DNA of 64,000 nt from Kolteria novifilia. GTDB taxonomy: Bacteria > Planctomycetota > Planctomycetia > Kolteriales > Kolteriaceae. Of this stretch, positions 43,652 to 51,941 are shown piece by piece (the first letter of the stretch is position 1; each line of letters begins with the position of its first letter). The notes below the pieces were generated by a model. That model was not told the DNA's origin. It searched no databases and saw only the letters and a list, made by a program, of their open reading frames with translations. The position numbers and the translations under genes were made by a program. The stretch covers positions 4,464,001 to 4,528,000 of the forward strand of contig CP036279.1 of assembly GCA_007748055.1 (NCBI GenBank), read 5' to 3'.

Positions 43652-44392
43652 TCACGCGACGAGAACGAAGAGACCCATCGCGACGACCGCCCAGCCGAAA
43701 AAGGTGCGCAGCAGTTGTTCGGAGAAGCGCTTGTTGATGAGCGTGGCGCCCAACACACCGAGCACGGCGGCGACTGCGAACGGCCAAGTCAGCGACCAGT
43801 CGATCGCTTCGATCCGCGAGTGCGCGATGACACCAACCAGGCAGTTGAGGCAGATCACCGCCAGCGACGTCCCGACGGCTTGCTCCATTCGTAGTCCACC
43901 AATCAGGACCAAGGCCGGGACGAGCAGAAACCCTCCTCCCACTCCGAGGAAGCCGGTCAGCAGTCCGACGCCTCCCCCGATAAGCAAATACGCCAAGGGA
44001 GAGATAGTTTGGGCTTGGGGAACTGCCTTGCGCGAGCCGATCATGCGAAGCCCGACACAGAGCATGAGGATGCCGAAGACCATCATGATGATGCGCGGAG
44101 GGACGAGTTGGGTCAGTTGAGCGCCGAGGTAGGTGCCGACCATTCCCGCGGCGGCGACCCACAGGACGGTCTCGCCGCGCACGCGACGTTGGCAAACGGC
44201 GTTGATCAGTCCGACCAGGGCCGCGGTGCCGACGACGACCAACGACATCGCGACGGCCGAGTGAGGAGTGACCCCCGCGACATGCACGAGCAGAGGCAGC
44301 GTCAGGACGCCGCCGCCGCTGCCCATGATCCCCAAGAGGAGACCGATGAGACTCGCGAGAAGGATGGCCAAGAGACCGCCGGTGAGCATCAT
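43652..44392 (-). CDS. TauE/SafE-family membrane transporter
   Basis: 246 residues with about eight membrane helices in two repeats, each opening with the family pattern: LLASLIGLLLGIMGSGGGVLTLPLLV and LIGGGVGLLTGFLGVGGGFLLVPALV. Members export sulfite, sulfoacetate or related anions. Located 13 bases after the cysteine desulfurase and before queC, which hints at a sulfur link but is not proof. ATG 44392 (GGAG upstream) gives the usual N-terminus; the longer frame to 44449 overlaps the desulfurase gene. Confidence 0.87.
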   Translation of the reverse strand: MMLTGGLLAILLASLIGLLLGIMGSGGGVLTLPLLVHVAGVTPHSAVAMSLVVVGTAALVGLINAVCQRRVRGETVLWVAAAGMVGTYLGAQLTQLVPPRIIMMVFGILMLCVGLRMIGSRKAVPQAQTISPLAYLLIGGGVGLLTGFLGVGGGFLLVPALVLIGGLRMEQAVGTSLAVICLNCLVGVIAHSRIEAIDWSLTWPFAVAAVLGVLGATLINKRFSEQLLRTFFGWAVVAMGLFVLVA

Positions 44393-44405
44393 CAACTCCG
44401 CCGAA

Positions 44406-45590
44406 TCACGCGAGCTCGACGACAGGTTCCGAAACGACGCTCGAAACACCGGTCGCCGCGGCGAGGCACTCGATCACATCATCGACCTCCTCCGCGGTGT
44501 TGAAGTAGCCAATGCTGAACCGGAGAGTTCCCTCGCCGGGTAGCGTCCCAATCGACTCGTGGGCGAGCGGGGCGCAGTGATAGCCGGCCCGCGTCGCAAT
44601 ATCGTGCTCCGAGGCGAGCCAGTCGGCGAGCTCGCGCGGGGCGTGCCCCTCGACGGTGATTGACACCACCGAGGTTCGGGCCTCCGCCTCTTGGGGACCG
44701 TGAATCGTGACCCCCGGCATGTCGCGGAGTCCGTCGAGCAATCGTCCCGTCAGTCCGGTCTCGTGCTGGCGAATGCGGTCGATTCCCGTTTCCTGGATCC
44801 ACTTAACTCCTTCGGCGAGCCCGGCGATGGAGGGGAAGTTGAGGGTGCCGACCTCAAAGTTGGCCGGATAGCGACCCGACATCGCGTGCTTGCCCGAGTC
44901 CTTGCCCGTGCCCCCTTCGACCAAGGTGCGAAGCTGGAGTTCCGGCCGGACATAGAGCCCCCCCACTCCCATCGGCCCCATGAGGGACTTGTGGCCCGCG
45001 AACGCGACCATGTCCGCCCCGAGTTTGGCCACGTCGACGGGAAGGACACCCGCGACTTGCGAAGCATCGATCAACGAAGTGACGCCGTGCTCTCTCGCGA
45101 TCTGCGCCACCGCGCCGTAGGGGAGAAGCTCGCCAGTGACGTTGCTCGCACAGGTGCACGCGACCAAGCGGCAGCGATGATGGCGGAGTGTCTCTTCAAT
45201 GAAGTCGAGGTCGACCGGCTTTCCGGGAGCGTAGGGAACGACGACGAAGCGAATCCCACGTTCCTCAGCCATCTTTCGGATCGGCCGAGAGACCGCATGA
45301 TGCTCGAGTCCGGTCAAAAGAGCCACATCACCCCGTTTCCAGGGGAGCCCCTGGATGGCGAGATTGAGTGAGTAGGTGCAACCAGGCGTCAGGACGAGTC
45401 GACTCGCATCGGGAATCCCGAGGAACGAGGCGACGCGTTGCCGGGCGATCTCGACGTCGAAGGCGCCTCGACGACTCTCCCGGGAGGTCGATCTCCCCGG
45501 GCTCTCGACCGATCGCATGACCTTGGAGACGACGTCGTAGACCGATTCAGGTTTGGGCCAAGTCGTGGCCGCGTTGTTGAAGTAGATCAT
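44406..45590 (-). CDS. Cysteine desulfurase family protein (class V aminotransferase)
   Basis: 394 residues, PLP-dependent. N-terminal FNNAATTWPKPESV, PLP-binding LEHHAV, SLIDASQVAGVLPVDV with Asp, and the PLP lysine in AFAGHKSLMGP. The active-site cysteine is in ATRAGYHCAPLAHESIGT, the type II (SufS/CsdB-like) loop. It would release sulfur from cysteine as a persulfide. It is closest to the subgroup annotated as cysteine desulfurase family protein with an unknown acceptor. ATG 45590 follows GGGAG. It leads the probable operon with the TauE-like and queC genes. Confidence 0.92.
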   Translation of the reverse strand: MIYFNNAATTWPKPESVYDVVSKVMRSVESPGRSTSRESRRGAFDVEIARQRVASFLGIPDASRLVLTPGCTYSLNLAIQGLPWKRGDVALLTGLEHHAVSRPIRKMAEERGIRFVVVPYAPGKPVDLDFIEETLRHHRCRLVACTCASNVTGELLPYGAVAQIAREHGVTSLIDASQVAGVLPVDVAKLGADMVAFAGHKSLMGPMGVGGLYVRPELQLRTLVEGGTGKDSGKHAMSGRYPANFEVGTLNFPSIAGLAEGVKWIQETGIDRIRQHETGLTGRLLDGLRDMPGVTIHGPQEAEARTSVVSITVEGHAPRELADWLASEHDIATRAGYHCAPLAHESIGTLPGEGTLRFSIGYFNTAEEVDDVIECLAAATGVSSVVSEPVVELA

Positions 45591-46155
45591 GAAGGGCTCC
45601 CGAGGGCCGGCCAGTCAGTGAACGGTCGAACTACGGGCGTGGGGATCGCCCTAGAAGAATAGCTTGCTGGATCAGCGGATGACGCCGATCCGTTGTCGCA
45701 TGTTGCGTGGTGGAGGCGGAACTTACTCAGAGCAGGTTCCGCGTGGCGATGGCCGTGATTCGTCGGCGTCACTCGGTCGCGATCGTTTCGAGATACCACG
45801 GTCGATCCCATCGCTCCTCTCCTCAATCGCGTCATTCGATCAAAAAGAGATGTGGTTTTCGCGAATCAACCGGACGGGTCATCTCGTCACGACCGTCGAT
45901 TGATTGCCGCGACCGCATTGTAACGTCGTGACTGCGCTCGCCTTCGTTCGGAGTTTGGAATCCACGCCGTCTCCTCAACCTCGTCGCCATAACACCGTCA
46001 TCCTCGGCCCAAGTTGACACTTGCAGAGAACTGAGGACGCAATCGGCGCGCCGAGACTTCCTTCATTTGAATCTTTTGAGTCAGACCGTGGATGAGGATT
46101 CGATGAAAATCAGCAGGTTGAGGAAGAGGTGGAGCCCCTTTCTCCAGTCGCTATC
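45591..46155. other. Intergenic region
   Basis: 565 bases. Several short frames cross it, but none shows a recognisable protein or a good ribosome site. I saw no copy of R1-R4 here and no other structure I can support. Confidence 0.35.
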
Positions 46156-47208
46156 TCACGACCGCAGAGCACTGCCCGCTCGGTAGAGCAGCCGTTCGAT
46201 CTCGTTGTTCTCCCGCTCTCCACGGACCGCATGCCAGTCCCGTTGGCGGGGAACCAGCGACTCGCACGCGGGCCACGGACGAAAGGGGCTGCCACCGAGA
46301 AGGCGAGCGATCTTGGAGCTGTCGAGCGTGACGTCGCCGGCGCGCGGTGGGATCGGCCCCGCGTCGGCCCGTGGGCATCCCTTGAGAAGATTTGGTTCAA
46401 AATTACCCACTCGGTTTACAATTTGACCAATCTGGTAGAGCGATAGTTTCCGGGGGCCTCCGAAGTGAAGGAGCCCCGCGTCGTCTCGAACCAGAAGACG
46501 CTCAAAGGCGAGGTTCATGTCATCGGTGTACGTCGGCGTTCGGACTTCGTCGAAGTAGAGGGTCGCCGGACGCGACTTGCGAAAGCGAGAGGCGATCCAG
46601 TCGATCGCTCCGGCGTGCCCGTTGAAGCTCGGCCCCATCGGAAGGGAAATGCGGAGCACGAGCGAACCCGGGCAGATCGTTCGCGCCAATTCCTCCGCGG
46701 CGACCATCGTCTTTCCATAGACGGTCACCGGGTCGGGGGGATCCTCCTCGGCGTGGCTCCCCTTCCCTGTCCCCGAATAGACCAAATCGCACGAGAGCTG
46801 TACCACTCGACTCTCGAATCGCCGGGCAAGCTCGAGGAGATGCCGCGTGCCGTCGACGTTGACGCGTTGAGCCATCGCGGGGTCGAGTTCGCAGGCCTTC
46901 AGCGCACAGCTCCCGGCAAAATGGAGAACTGAGCGAAAACGATAGCGTTCGAAGAGTTGGGTCAGTCCCGCGCGATCCTCAATGTCGATCGCCTCGATAC
47001 CCGTGCCCGTCAACCGCCAGTTCGCCGCCCGGCGAATGCCCACCACCTGGCCGGGATGACGGTCGCGAAAATAGGGCAGCGCGTTGAACCCCGGAACTCC
47101 GGCCACTCCCGTGACCAGCAATGGAAGGTGACGATCGGAAAGGAGCCTCCTCGAACCGGCCATCGCCACGCCACCATTGGAATCCCGCCGATTCTCCTCG
47201 GAATCCAT
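46156..47208 (-). CDS. NAD-dependent epimerase / dTDP-4-dehydrorhamnose reductase (RmlD-like)
   Basis: About 350 residues. It is a short-chain Rossmann enzyme: LLVTGVAGVPGFNALPYF (GxxGxxG), HFAGSCALKACELDPAMAQRVNVDGT, VQLSCDLVYSGTG, and the catalytic YGKTMVAAEE (YxxxK). The downstream part RTPTYTDDMNLAFERLL is the substrate-side signature of RmlD-like reductases. The product is probably a deoxysugar or sugar-nucleotide for surface glycans. The start is unclear: 47208 is used here, 47163 and 47220 are alternatives; none has a convincing ribosome site. It is divergent from the acyl-CoA dehydrogenase. Confidence 0.78.
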   Translation of the reverse strand: MDSEENRRDSNGGVAMAGSRRLLSDRHLPLLVTGVAGVPGFNALPYFRDRHPGQVVGIRRAANWRLTGTGIEAIDIEDRAGLTQLFERYRFRSVLHFAGSCALKACELDPAMAQRVNVDGTRHLLELARRFESRVVQLSCDLVYSGTGKGSHAEEDPPDPVTVYGKTMVAAEELARTICPGSLVLRISLPMGPSFNGHAGAIDWIASRFRKSRPATLYFDEVRTPTYTDDMNLAFERLLVRDDAGLLHFGGPRKLSLYQIGQIVNRVGNFEPNLLKGCPRADAGPIPPRAGDVTLDSSKIARLLGGSPFRPWPACESLVPRQRDWHAVRGERENNEIERLLYRAGSALRS

Positions 47209-47288
47209 CCGAATCATCATCCCCCCGACATCGGGCTGGCCTCGGTGCCCGCCTCGCTGGAACTTTCCGAGTCGACCAAGCATCTCGC

Positions 47289-47294
47289 TATAAT
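47289..47294 (+). promoter_or_regulatory. Possible -10 element (TATAAT)
   Basis: A perfect TATAAT in GC-rich DNA between the epimerase and the acyl-CoA dehydrogenase, oriented toward the latter. A plausible -35 (TTTCCG) lies 19 bases upstream, two bases longer than optimal. It fits a transcript starting near 47301. Confidence 0.4.
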
Positions 47295-47388
47295 AGGGCG
47301 AATCGTGCCGAAGCTACTTGCCGAGTCTTCCCGGAAGTTTGGAGAAGGCGTTCGGACCGCCCCTCGTCGCATTCGAAGGTACCCCCGT

Positions 47389-48447
47389 TTGACGACCACG
47401 ACCTCCCTCGATGACCTTTGCGATCAACTCGCCCGGCGAGCGAACGAACTCGATCTCTCGGGGCATTGGCCGAGCGAGCAGCTCGCGCTTTTGGGCGAGC
47501 ATGGTGTCTACCGTTGGTTCGTGTCCAGCGAGGACGGCGGGGTCGGATCGGATGACGCTTCCATTCTGGATGGCTACGTTCGGCTGGCGTCGGCGTGTCT
47601 GACGACGGCGTTTGTTCTGACGCAGCGTTCCACCGCCTGCGGGCTGATCGCCAACTCGGAGAATGAGAGCCTTCGGCGTGAGCTCCTTCCCGGTTTGGCC
47701 GACGGAAGCCTCTTCGCGACCGTCGGTTTCTCTCACCTGACGACCAGTCGGCAACATGTTCGCGAACCGGTCCTTCGCGCCGAAGCGACTTCCGGAGGCT
47801 ACCGCATCAACGGCTACGCCCCCTGGGTTACCGGAGCATCAAACGCTGATGTCATCGTCACCGGGGCGACCCTGCCCAACGGCGAACAGTTCCTCGCGGC
47901 AATTCCAGGAAACGCCCCTGGGGTGGAAGCGGCGACCTTCGAGAAACTCGTGGCCCTTTCCGCAAGCAAGACCGGCCGCGTCGACTACCACGACGTTGAC
48001 GTCACTGCCGATCAGATCGTCGCCGGGCCCATCGAGCAGGTGATGACCCATCGCAAGAAGGGAGGCACCGGCGGACTCTTCACCTCGGCGCTCGCCATTG
48101 GTCTGGCGCGGGCGGCGACGAACTTCCTTCGCGCCGAATCGAGCCATCGTGCGGAACTCGAGGCGGCGGCCCGAGCATTCGCCACCGACGTCGAAGACCT
48201 GCGGTCGGAACTTCTCGACATCGCCCAAGGAAGGGCCAACAACGCCGAATCGCTACGGGCTCGTTCCAACACCCTGGCGCTCAACGCCGCGCACGCCTCG
48301 CTCTCGGCGGCGAAGGGAACGGGGTTCGTCGCCGGTCACGCCACGGGGCGTTGGTGCCGCGAAGCCCTGTTCTTTCTGGTGTGGAGTTGCCCCAAACCGG
48401 TCGCCGAGGCCAATCTCTGCGAGCTCGCCCGGTTGGGCGACCGCTAG
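47389..48447 (+). CDS. Acyl-CoA dehydrogenase family protein
   Basis: About 352 residues. Blocks follow the flavoprotein ACAD pattern: an N-terminal helical domain (WPSEQLALLGEHGVYRWFVSSEDGGVGSDD), the beta barrel entry (GSLFATVGFSHLTTS, GYRINGYAPWVTGASNADVIVTGA), and a C-terminal helical domain (ALAIGLARAATNFLRAESSHRAELEAAARAF). It binds FAD and may oxidise an acyl-CoA or a related substrate; the C-terminal part is shorter than in true fatty-acid ACADs. The start is uncertain between TTG 47389 (GAAGG upstream) and GTG 47305. The TAG stop lies in the CTAG border of R1 copy B. Confidence 0.75.
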   Translation: MTTTTSLDDLCDQLARRANELDLSGHWPSEQLALLGEHGVYRWFVSSEDGGVGSDDASILDGYVRLASACLTTAFVLTQRSTACGLIANSENESLRRELLPGLADGSLFATVGFSHLTTSRQHVREPVLRAEATSGGYRINGYAPWVTGASNADVIVTGATLPNGEQFLAAIPGNAPGVEAATFEKLVALSASKTGRVDYHDVDVTADQIVAGPIEQVMTHRKKGGTGGLFTSALAIGLARAATNFLRAESSHRAELEAAARAFATDVEDLRSELLDIAQGRANNAESLRARSNTLALNAAHASLSAAKGTGFVAGHATGRWCREALFFLVWSCPKPVAEANLCELARLGDR

Positions 48448-48611
48448 TAGCCCGTTGATCTATTCGATGCCGGTGACGAACGGCCCCTCTTGACCAATCT
48501 CGGCGTCAAGGAAACTCGACGAATCGACAGACTCGCCTCCGTTTCTTCTCCTTGATCTTGGCCAACATGGTTCGTTCTCCCCTTGGCCCGCTCAAATCAA
48601 CAGACCGCTAG
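48444..48611 (-). repeat. R1 element, copy B
   Basis: 168 bp, inverted relative to copy A, bounded by CTAG at 48444-48447 (over the dehydrogenase stop) and 48608-48611 (shared with R3). Inward end GTAGCCCGTTGATCTATTCG on the left; GCGGTCTGTTGATTTGAG inward from the right. The 35-codon frame of copies A and C is broken by a frame change here. Confidence 0.85.
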
Positions 48612-48762
48612 TGTCCGGATGGGCAAGTTCGTTCATGGAATCTCGGCCCTGAGATCGTGGGGAGGATTGCCGAATCACAGGCGTTTCCCGACTGCCCACG
48701 GCGAGCGTGGGCATGGCACCCAAGAGTCTCTTAGTCAATGAATGAAACAATCAGGACACTAG
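48608..48762 (+). repeat. R3 element, copy 1 (MITE-like, CTAG-bounded)
   Basis: 155 bp with CTAG at 48608-48611 and 48759-48762. Inverted ends: GTGTCCGGATGGGCAAGTTC left, GTGTCCTGATTGTTTCATTC right. It contains the hairpin CCCACGGCGAGCGTGGG and the line GGCATGGCACCCAAGAG. Both borders are shared with R1 and R2. Confidence 0.85.
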
Positions 48763-48924
48763 GCTTCGTCTCAAGAGTTGATCGTCGGCCCGAGGCACAG
48801 CGAGTTGGTGGGGGACGAGGAGGTCGAAACAGGCGAATCCGTTGGATTCGTCGATGCAGACCGACAAAGCCCCGCGGCAACGTAGCCAGCCGAAGCCAGA
48901 GCCGACTCTTGAGACGGAGCCTAG
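48759..48924 (+). repeat. R2 element, copy 2
   Basis: 166 bp with CTAG at 48759-48762 and 48921-48924, same orientation as copy 1 and clearly similar throughout. Ends GGCTTCGTCTCAAGAG and GGCTCCGTCTCAAGAG. It closes the R1-R3-R2 array; the following ~115 bases to the next start hold no feature I can support. Confidence 0.85.
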
Positions 48925-49038
48925 GCTTCGGCGACGCGTTCGGTTCCTCCTGACTCCCATCATCGACATCGTCGGAACGCTCTCTTAGAATGAACGCCGC
49001 CCATCGAGAGCCGCGGCAATTCATTCATGGGGATCGGC

Positions 49039-50094
49039 ATGAGCGCACGAGTCTTCGTCGGGACCGCCAAGGGCGCATTCCTGCTCACTTCGGATCACTC
49101 CCGGCAGGATTGGACGATCGAAGGCCCCCTCTTTCCCGGTTGGAAGGTGACTTCGGCCACGCGCACGCCGAGAGGAACGTTCCTCGCGGGGACGGGGAGC
49201 TTCGTCTATGGCGCGACCCTTCACCAGAGTGACGACCTGAAGAACTGGAAGCAGATCGAAGGAGGTCCGTCCTACTCGAAGGAGTCCGGCCGCGCGATCA
49301 AGGAGATTTGGACCATCGATGCGACGGAAGAGCGCACACTCGTCGGTGTCGACGAGGCCGGTCTTTTTTTGGGCGACGCCGAAGCCAAGTCGTGGAAACC
49401 GCTCGGCGGCCTCAACGACCATCCGACGCGCGAAGCGTGGCAACCAGGATTCGGCGGCCTATGCGCTCACAGCATTGTTAGAGACCCCAACAACACCGAA
49501 CGCCTCTGGTGTGGCATCTCCGCGGTCGGCGTCTTTCGGTCCGATGACGGCGGCGAGTCCTGGCGACCCAAGAACGTCGGAATCCCGGTGATCCTCGAGG
49601 ACAAAGTCCACAAGGAGGTCGGCTTCTGCGTTCACGGGCTCGCGATCGATCCCGACGACGGCAACATGCTCTATCGTCAAGACCACCTGGGCATGTTCCG
49701 TTCCCGCGACGCGGGCGATACCTGGGAACGCAACGAGGAGGGGCTTCCCTCCGGATTCGGCTTCCCCATCGCGTTGGATCGGACGACGCGGCATCTCTTC
49801 GCGGTTCCGCTCAAGAGTGACGAGTACCGCTTTCCGGCCGACGGCCACTTTCGGGTTTACCGAAGCCGCGACCGTGGCGATACCTGGGAACCGCTGGCCA
49901 ACGGGTTGCCGTCGGAGCATTGCTACGCGGGTGTCCTGCGTGGCGCTCTGGCGGTCGACCATCTGGATCCATGCGGCGTCTATGTCGGAACCACGTCCGG
50001 TTCGGTTCACCTCAGCGGCGATGGCGGTGACTCCTGGCGGACACTCCCCTGCACTCTTCCCCGTATTCTTTGCGTCGAAGCGTTCGCGGACTGA
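49039..50094 (+). CDS. BNR/Asp-box beta-propeller protein
   Basis: 351 residues without a signal peptide, so probably cytoplasmic. Asp-boxes recur at FRSDDGGESWRP, FRSRDAGDTWER, YRSRDRGDTWEP and HLSGDGGDSWRT, giving a propeller of the exo-alpha-sialidase/Ycf48 clan (VFVGTAKGAFLLTSD at the N-terminus). No hydrolase active-site pattern is evident. It is followed after 5 bases by the MoaD-like gene; this gene pair, WD40/BNR-like protein plus small ubiquitin-fold protein, occurs in other bacteria, but its function is unknown to me. ATG 49039 (GGGGAT just upstream) is preferred to 49027. Confidence 0.83.
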   Translation: MSARVFVGTAKGAFLLTSDHSRQDWTIEGPLFPGWKVTSATRTPRGTFLAGTGSFVYGATLHQSDDLKNWKQIEGGPSYSKESGRAIKEIWTIDATEERTLVGVDEAGLFLGDAEAKSWKPLGGLNDHPTREAWQPGFGGLCAHSIVRDPNNTERLWCGISAVGVFRSDDGGESWRPKNVGIPVILEDKVHKEVGFCVHGLAIDPDDGNMLYRQDHLGMFRSRDAGDTWERNEEGLPSGFGFPIALDRTTRHLFAVPLKSDEYRFPADGHFRVYRSRDRGDTWEPLANGLPSEHCYAGVLRGALAVDHLDPCGVYVGTTSGSVHLSGDGGDSWRTLPCTLPRILCVEAFAD

Positions 50095-50099
50095 CGAAC

Positions 50100-50378
50100 A
50101 TGCCCACGGTCACCTTTGAACTGCCTAGTCTCTTGAGCATCGCCATCGGCGAGGAGTCGGAGGTTCCCGTCGAAGCGGAGACGCTCGCGGAGGCCTTCGA
50201 GGTGCTGGTCACGCGGCGCCCGACTCTGCAAATCCATCTCTTCGACGAGTCGGGGGACTTGCGTCCGCACATTCTCTGCCTGCACAATGATCAAAACGTT
50301 CGGTGGCTCACCGGTCTTGACGTGCCGGTGGCACCGGGCGACGTCATCACGATTCACCAGGCCGTCTCGGGCGGATGA
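50100..50378 (+). CDS. MoaD/ThiS-like sulfur-carrier-fold protein
   Basis: 92 residues with the beta-grasp layout (MPTVTFELPSLLSI, AETLAEAFEVLVTRRPTLQIHLFDESGDLRPHILCLHND, VAPGDVITIHQAVSGG) and a C-terminal GG. The terminal GG is the thiocarboxylation or conjugation site in this family. It starts 5 bases after the propeller gene and is probably co-translated. Distinct from MoaD proper, since no moaE is adjacent. Possible partners: an E1-like activator and the JAMM peptidase at 23835, neither adjacent. Confidence 0.85.
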   Translation: MPTVTFELPSLLSIAIGEESEVPVEAETLAEAFEVLVTRRPTLQIHLFDESGDLRPHILCLHNDQNVRWLTGLDVPVAPGDVITIHQAVSGG

Positions 50379-50499
50379 GCGTTCCGGGCGCGACTCGCGT
50401 CTCGAGCAACATCGACCCGACGAGCGAAACGAGCGGATGCCCACGCGCCCCCCGACCCTCGAGGCGCCAAACAATGGGGTCGGAAGAAGGTTTCGATCG

Positions 50500-50988
50500 A
50501 TGAGCGAGTTCCACGAAGTTCCCGTCTTCGAGAATCTCTCACGCGACCAGATCGCGGAGATGACGTCGTGGCTGACGCGGCAACGCTACAAGCCCGGCGA
50601 GACACTGATCGTCGAAGGAGGAGCGCCCGACGGATTCCACATCCTCCTGGAGGGGCGCGTCGAAGTACTGCAGACGATCATGGAGAGCGGCCGACGCGTC
50701 GCGGTGCTCGAGCCCCCCGCCGTGGTCGGGGAGATCGGGCTCATCACGCATCATCCCCGTTCCGCGACGGTGATGGCGATCGAGGAGACGCTCAGCGGAT
50801 TCCTCGCGCGGGAGACCTACGAGCGGAAGATCGCCGAGGACAACATCGTCGCCCTGCGCATTGGCTACAACCTCGGCCGGATCGGCTGCGATCGCTACAG
50901 CCAAGCGGTGCGTGAGATGCGCGAGTTCGTCGAAGGCGAGATGCGCAAAGTGAAGTACGCGATCGCCCGAGCCTACTGGCCAGGCTGA
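50500..50988 (+). CDS. Cyclic nucleotide-binding domain protein without DNA-binding domain
   Basis: 162 residues. A cNMP-binding fold (VFENLSRDQIAEMTSWL, KPGETLIVEGGAPDGFHILLEGRVEVL, PPAVVGEIGLITHHPRSATVMA) with the phosphate-binding region modified (GEIGLITHHPRSAT). The C-terminus is one long helix (IAEDNIVALRIGYNLGRIGCDRYSQAVREMREFVEGEM) rather than the Crp helix-turn-helix, so it is not a transcription factor by sequence. It could regulate another protein by ligand binding. GAAGAAGG lies 9 bases before ATG 50500. Confidence 0.8.
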   Translation: MSEFHEVPVFENLSRDQIAEMTSWLTRQRYKPGETLIVEGGAPDGFHILLEGRVEVLQTIMESGRRVAVLEPPAVVGEIGLITHHPRSATVMAIEETLSGFLARETYERKIAEDNIVALRIGYNLGRIGCDRYSQAVREMREFVEGEMRKVKYAIARAYWPG

Positions 50989-51182
50989 CGATGTCCCCGC
51001 ACGCCACGCGGAGGTCGCGGTCGGGCCCTCGACGGCCTCCGATCGAGGCTCGCTTGAAATTGATCTTGTACGATCCCGCCGATTGCTCTATGAGCCGCCT
51101 CGAAATCATACTTCTTTGAATTGACCAATCGTCGGGGGATGTCCGCCCCTAATCGGAGCGGACGTCGATTGGGGAGCGCTCC

Positions 51183-51941
51183 ATGGCGCGAATGTTGGCG
51201 GCTTGCATCATCGCTGGAGTATGCCTCCAGGGGACAGGCTGCGCCCTTTACAAATCGGCTTTTCGCAATATTTGTCACGAACACAAGCGCAAGTCCGATG
51301 AGTACTTCGCCAAACGCCGCGATCGCGCGGTGGCGAAGAAGGTCTGGGCGGAGATTCGCGACTCGTCACCTGACTGCACCTACTCGGTGGACTACGCCGA
51401 CGGGTTCAAGGAAGGCTTCGTCGATTTCGTACGCTACGGATCTCCGGACGTTCCTCGTCCGTTGCCACCACGAAAGTACTGGCGAAATCGCTACCAAACG
51501 CCGCAGGGCCTCCAAGCGATGGAGGACTGGTTCGCCGGCTTTGACCACGGCATGGCAGCGGCGCACGACGGCGGCTATCGCTCCTTCGTCGTGATCCCCA
51601 CCCAGGTGCCCGAACTTGGACGGGTCGCCGATCAGTACCGCGTCAGCGTTCCGCCCGCGCCGGGATCGGCCGACAACCCCGTGCCCCCGGACGACTTGCC
51701 GGAGGAGCAAGTGTTGCCGCTGGAAGGGGTCGACGAACTCCTCGAGGAATCGACACCCGGACCAAGCGGCGCGACGTTCGTTCTCCCCAACAGGTCCGAG
51801 TCGGCACCGGCCATCAGCGAACTTGCCAAACCGACGCCACCAACGGATAGCGCGAGTGGCTTCCTGGACAACGCGAAAGTGTTGCCCTCGATGTCGATTC
51901 GGAATTCCGTCGAGCCGAAGAACGAGGAAGGGGCCCCGTGA
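51183..51941 (+). CDS. Lipoprotein of unknown function upstream of Wza-like exporter
   Basis: 252 residues. Signal peptide LAACIIAGVCLQGTGC ends in a lipobox cysteine. After ~140 residues of compact sequence (CTYSVDYADGFKEGFVDFV, AMEDWFAGFDHGMAAAHDGGYRSF) comes a Pro/Glu-rich tail. I do not recognise the family. Its stop overlaps the start of the Wza-like gene (GTGA), so the two are translationally coupled and probably belong to one export complex. Confidence 0.78.
   Translation: MARMLAACIIAGVCLQGTGCALYKSAFRNICHEHKRKSDEYFAKRRDRAVAKKVWAEIRDSSPDCTYSVDYADGFKEGFVDFVRYGSPDVPRPLPPRKYWRNRYQTPQGLQAMEDWFAGFDHGMAAAHDGGYRSFVVIPTQVPELGRVADQYRVSVPPAPGSADNPVPPDDLPEEQVLPLEGVDELLEESTPGPSGATFVLPNRSESAPAISELAKPTPPTDSASGFLDNAKVLPSMSIRNSVEPKNEEGAP

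Noticed and set aside
46411-46434. AT-rich stretch as an RNA gene or promoter
   Set aside because: It lies inside the epimerase coding frame on the minus strand and is explained by it.
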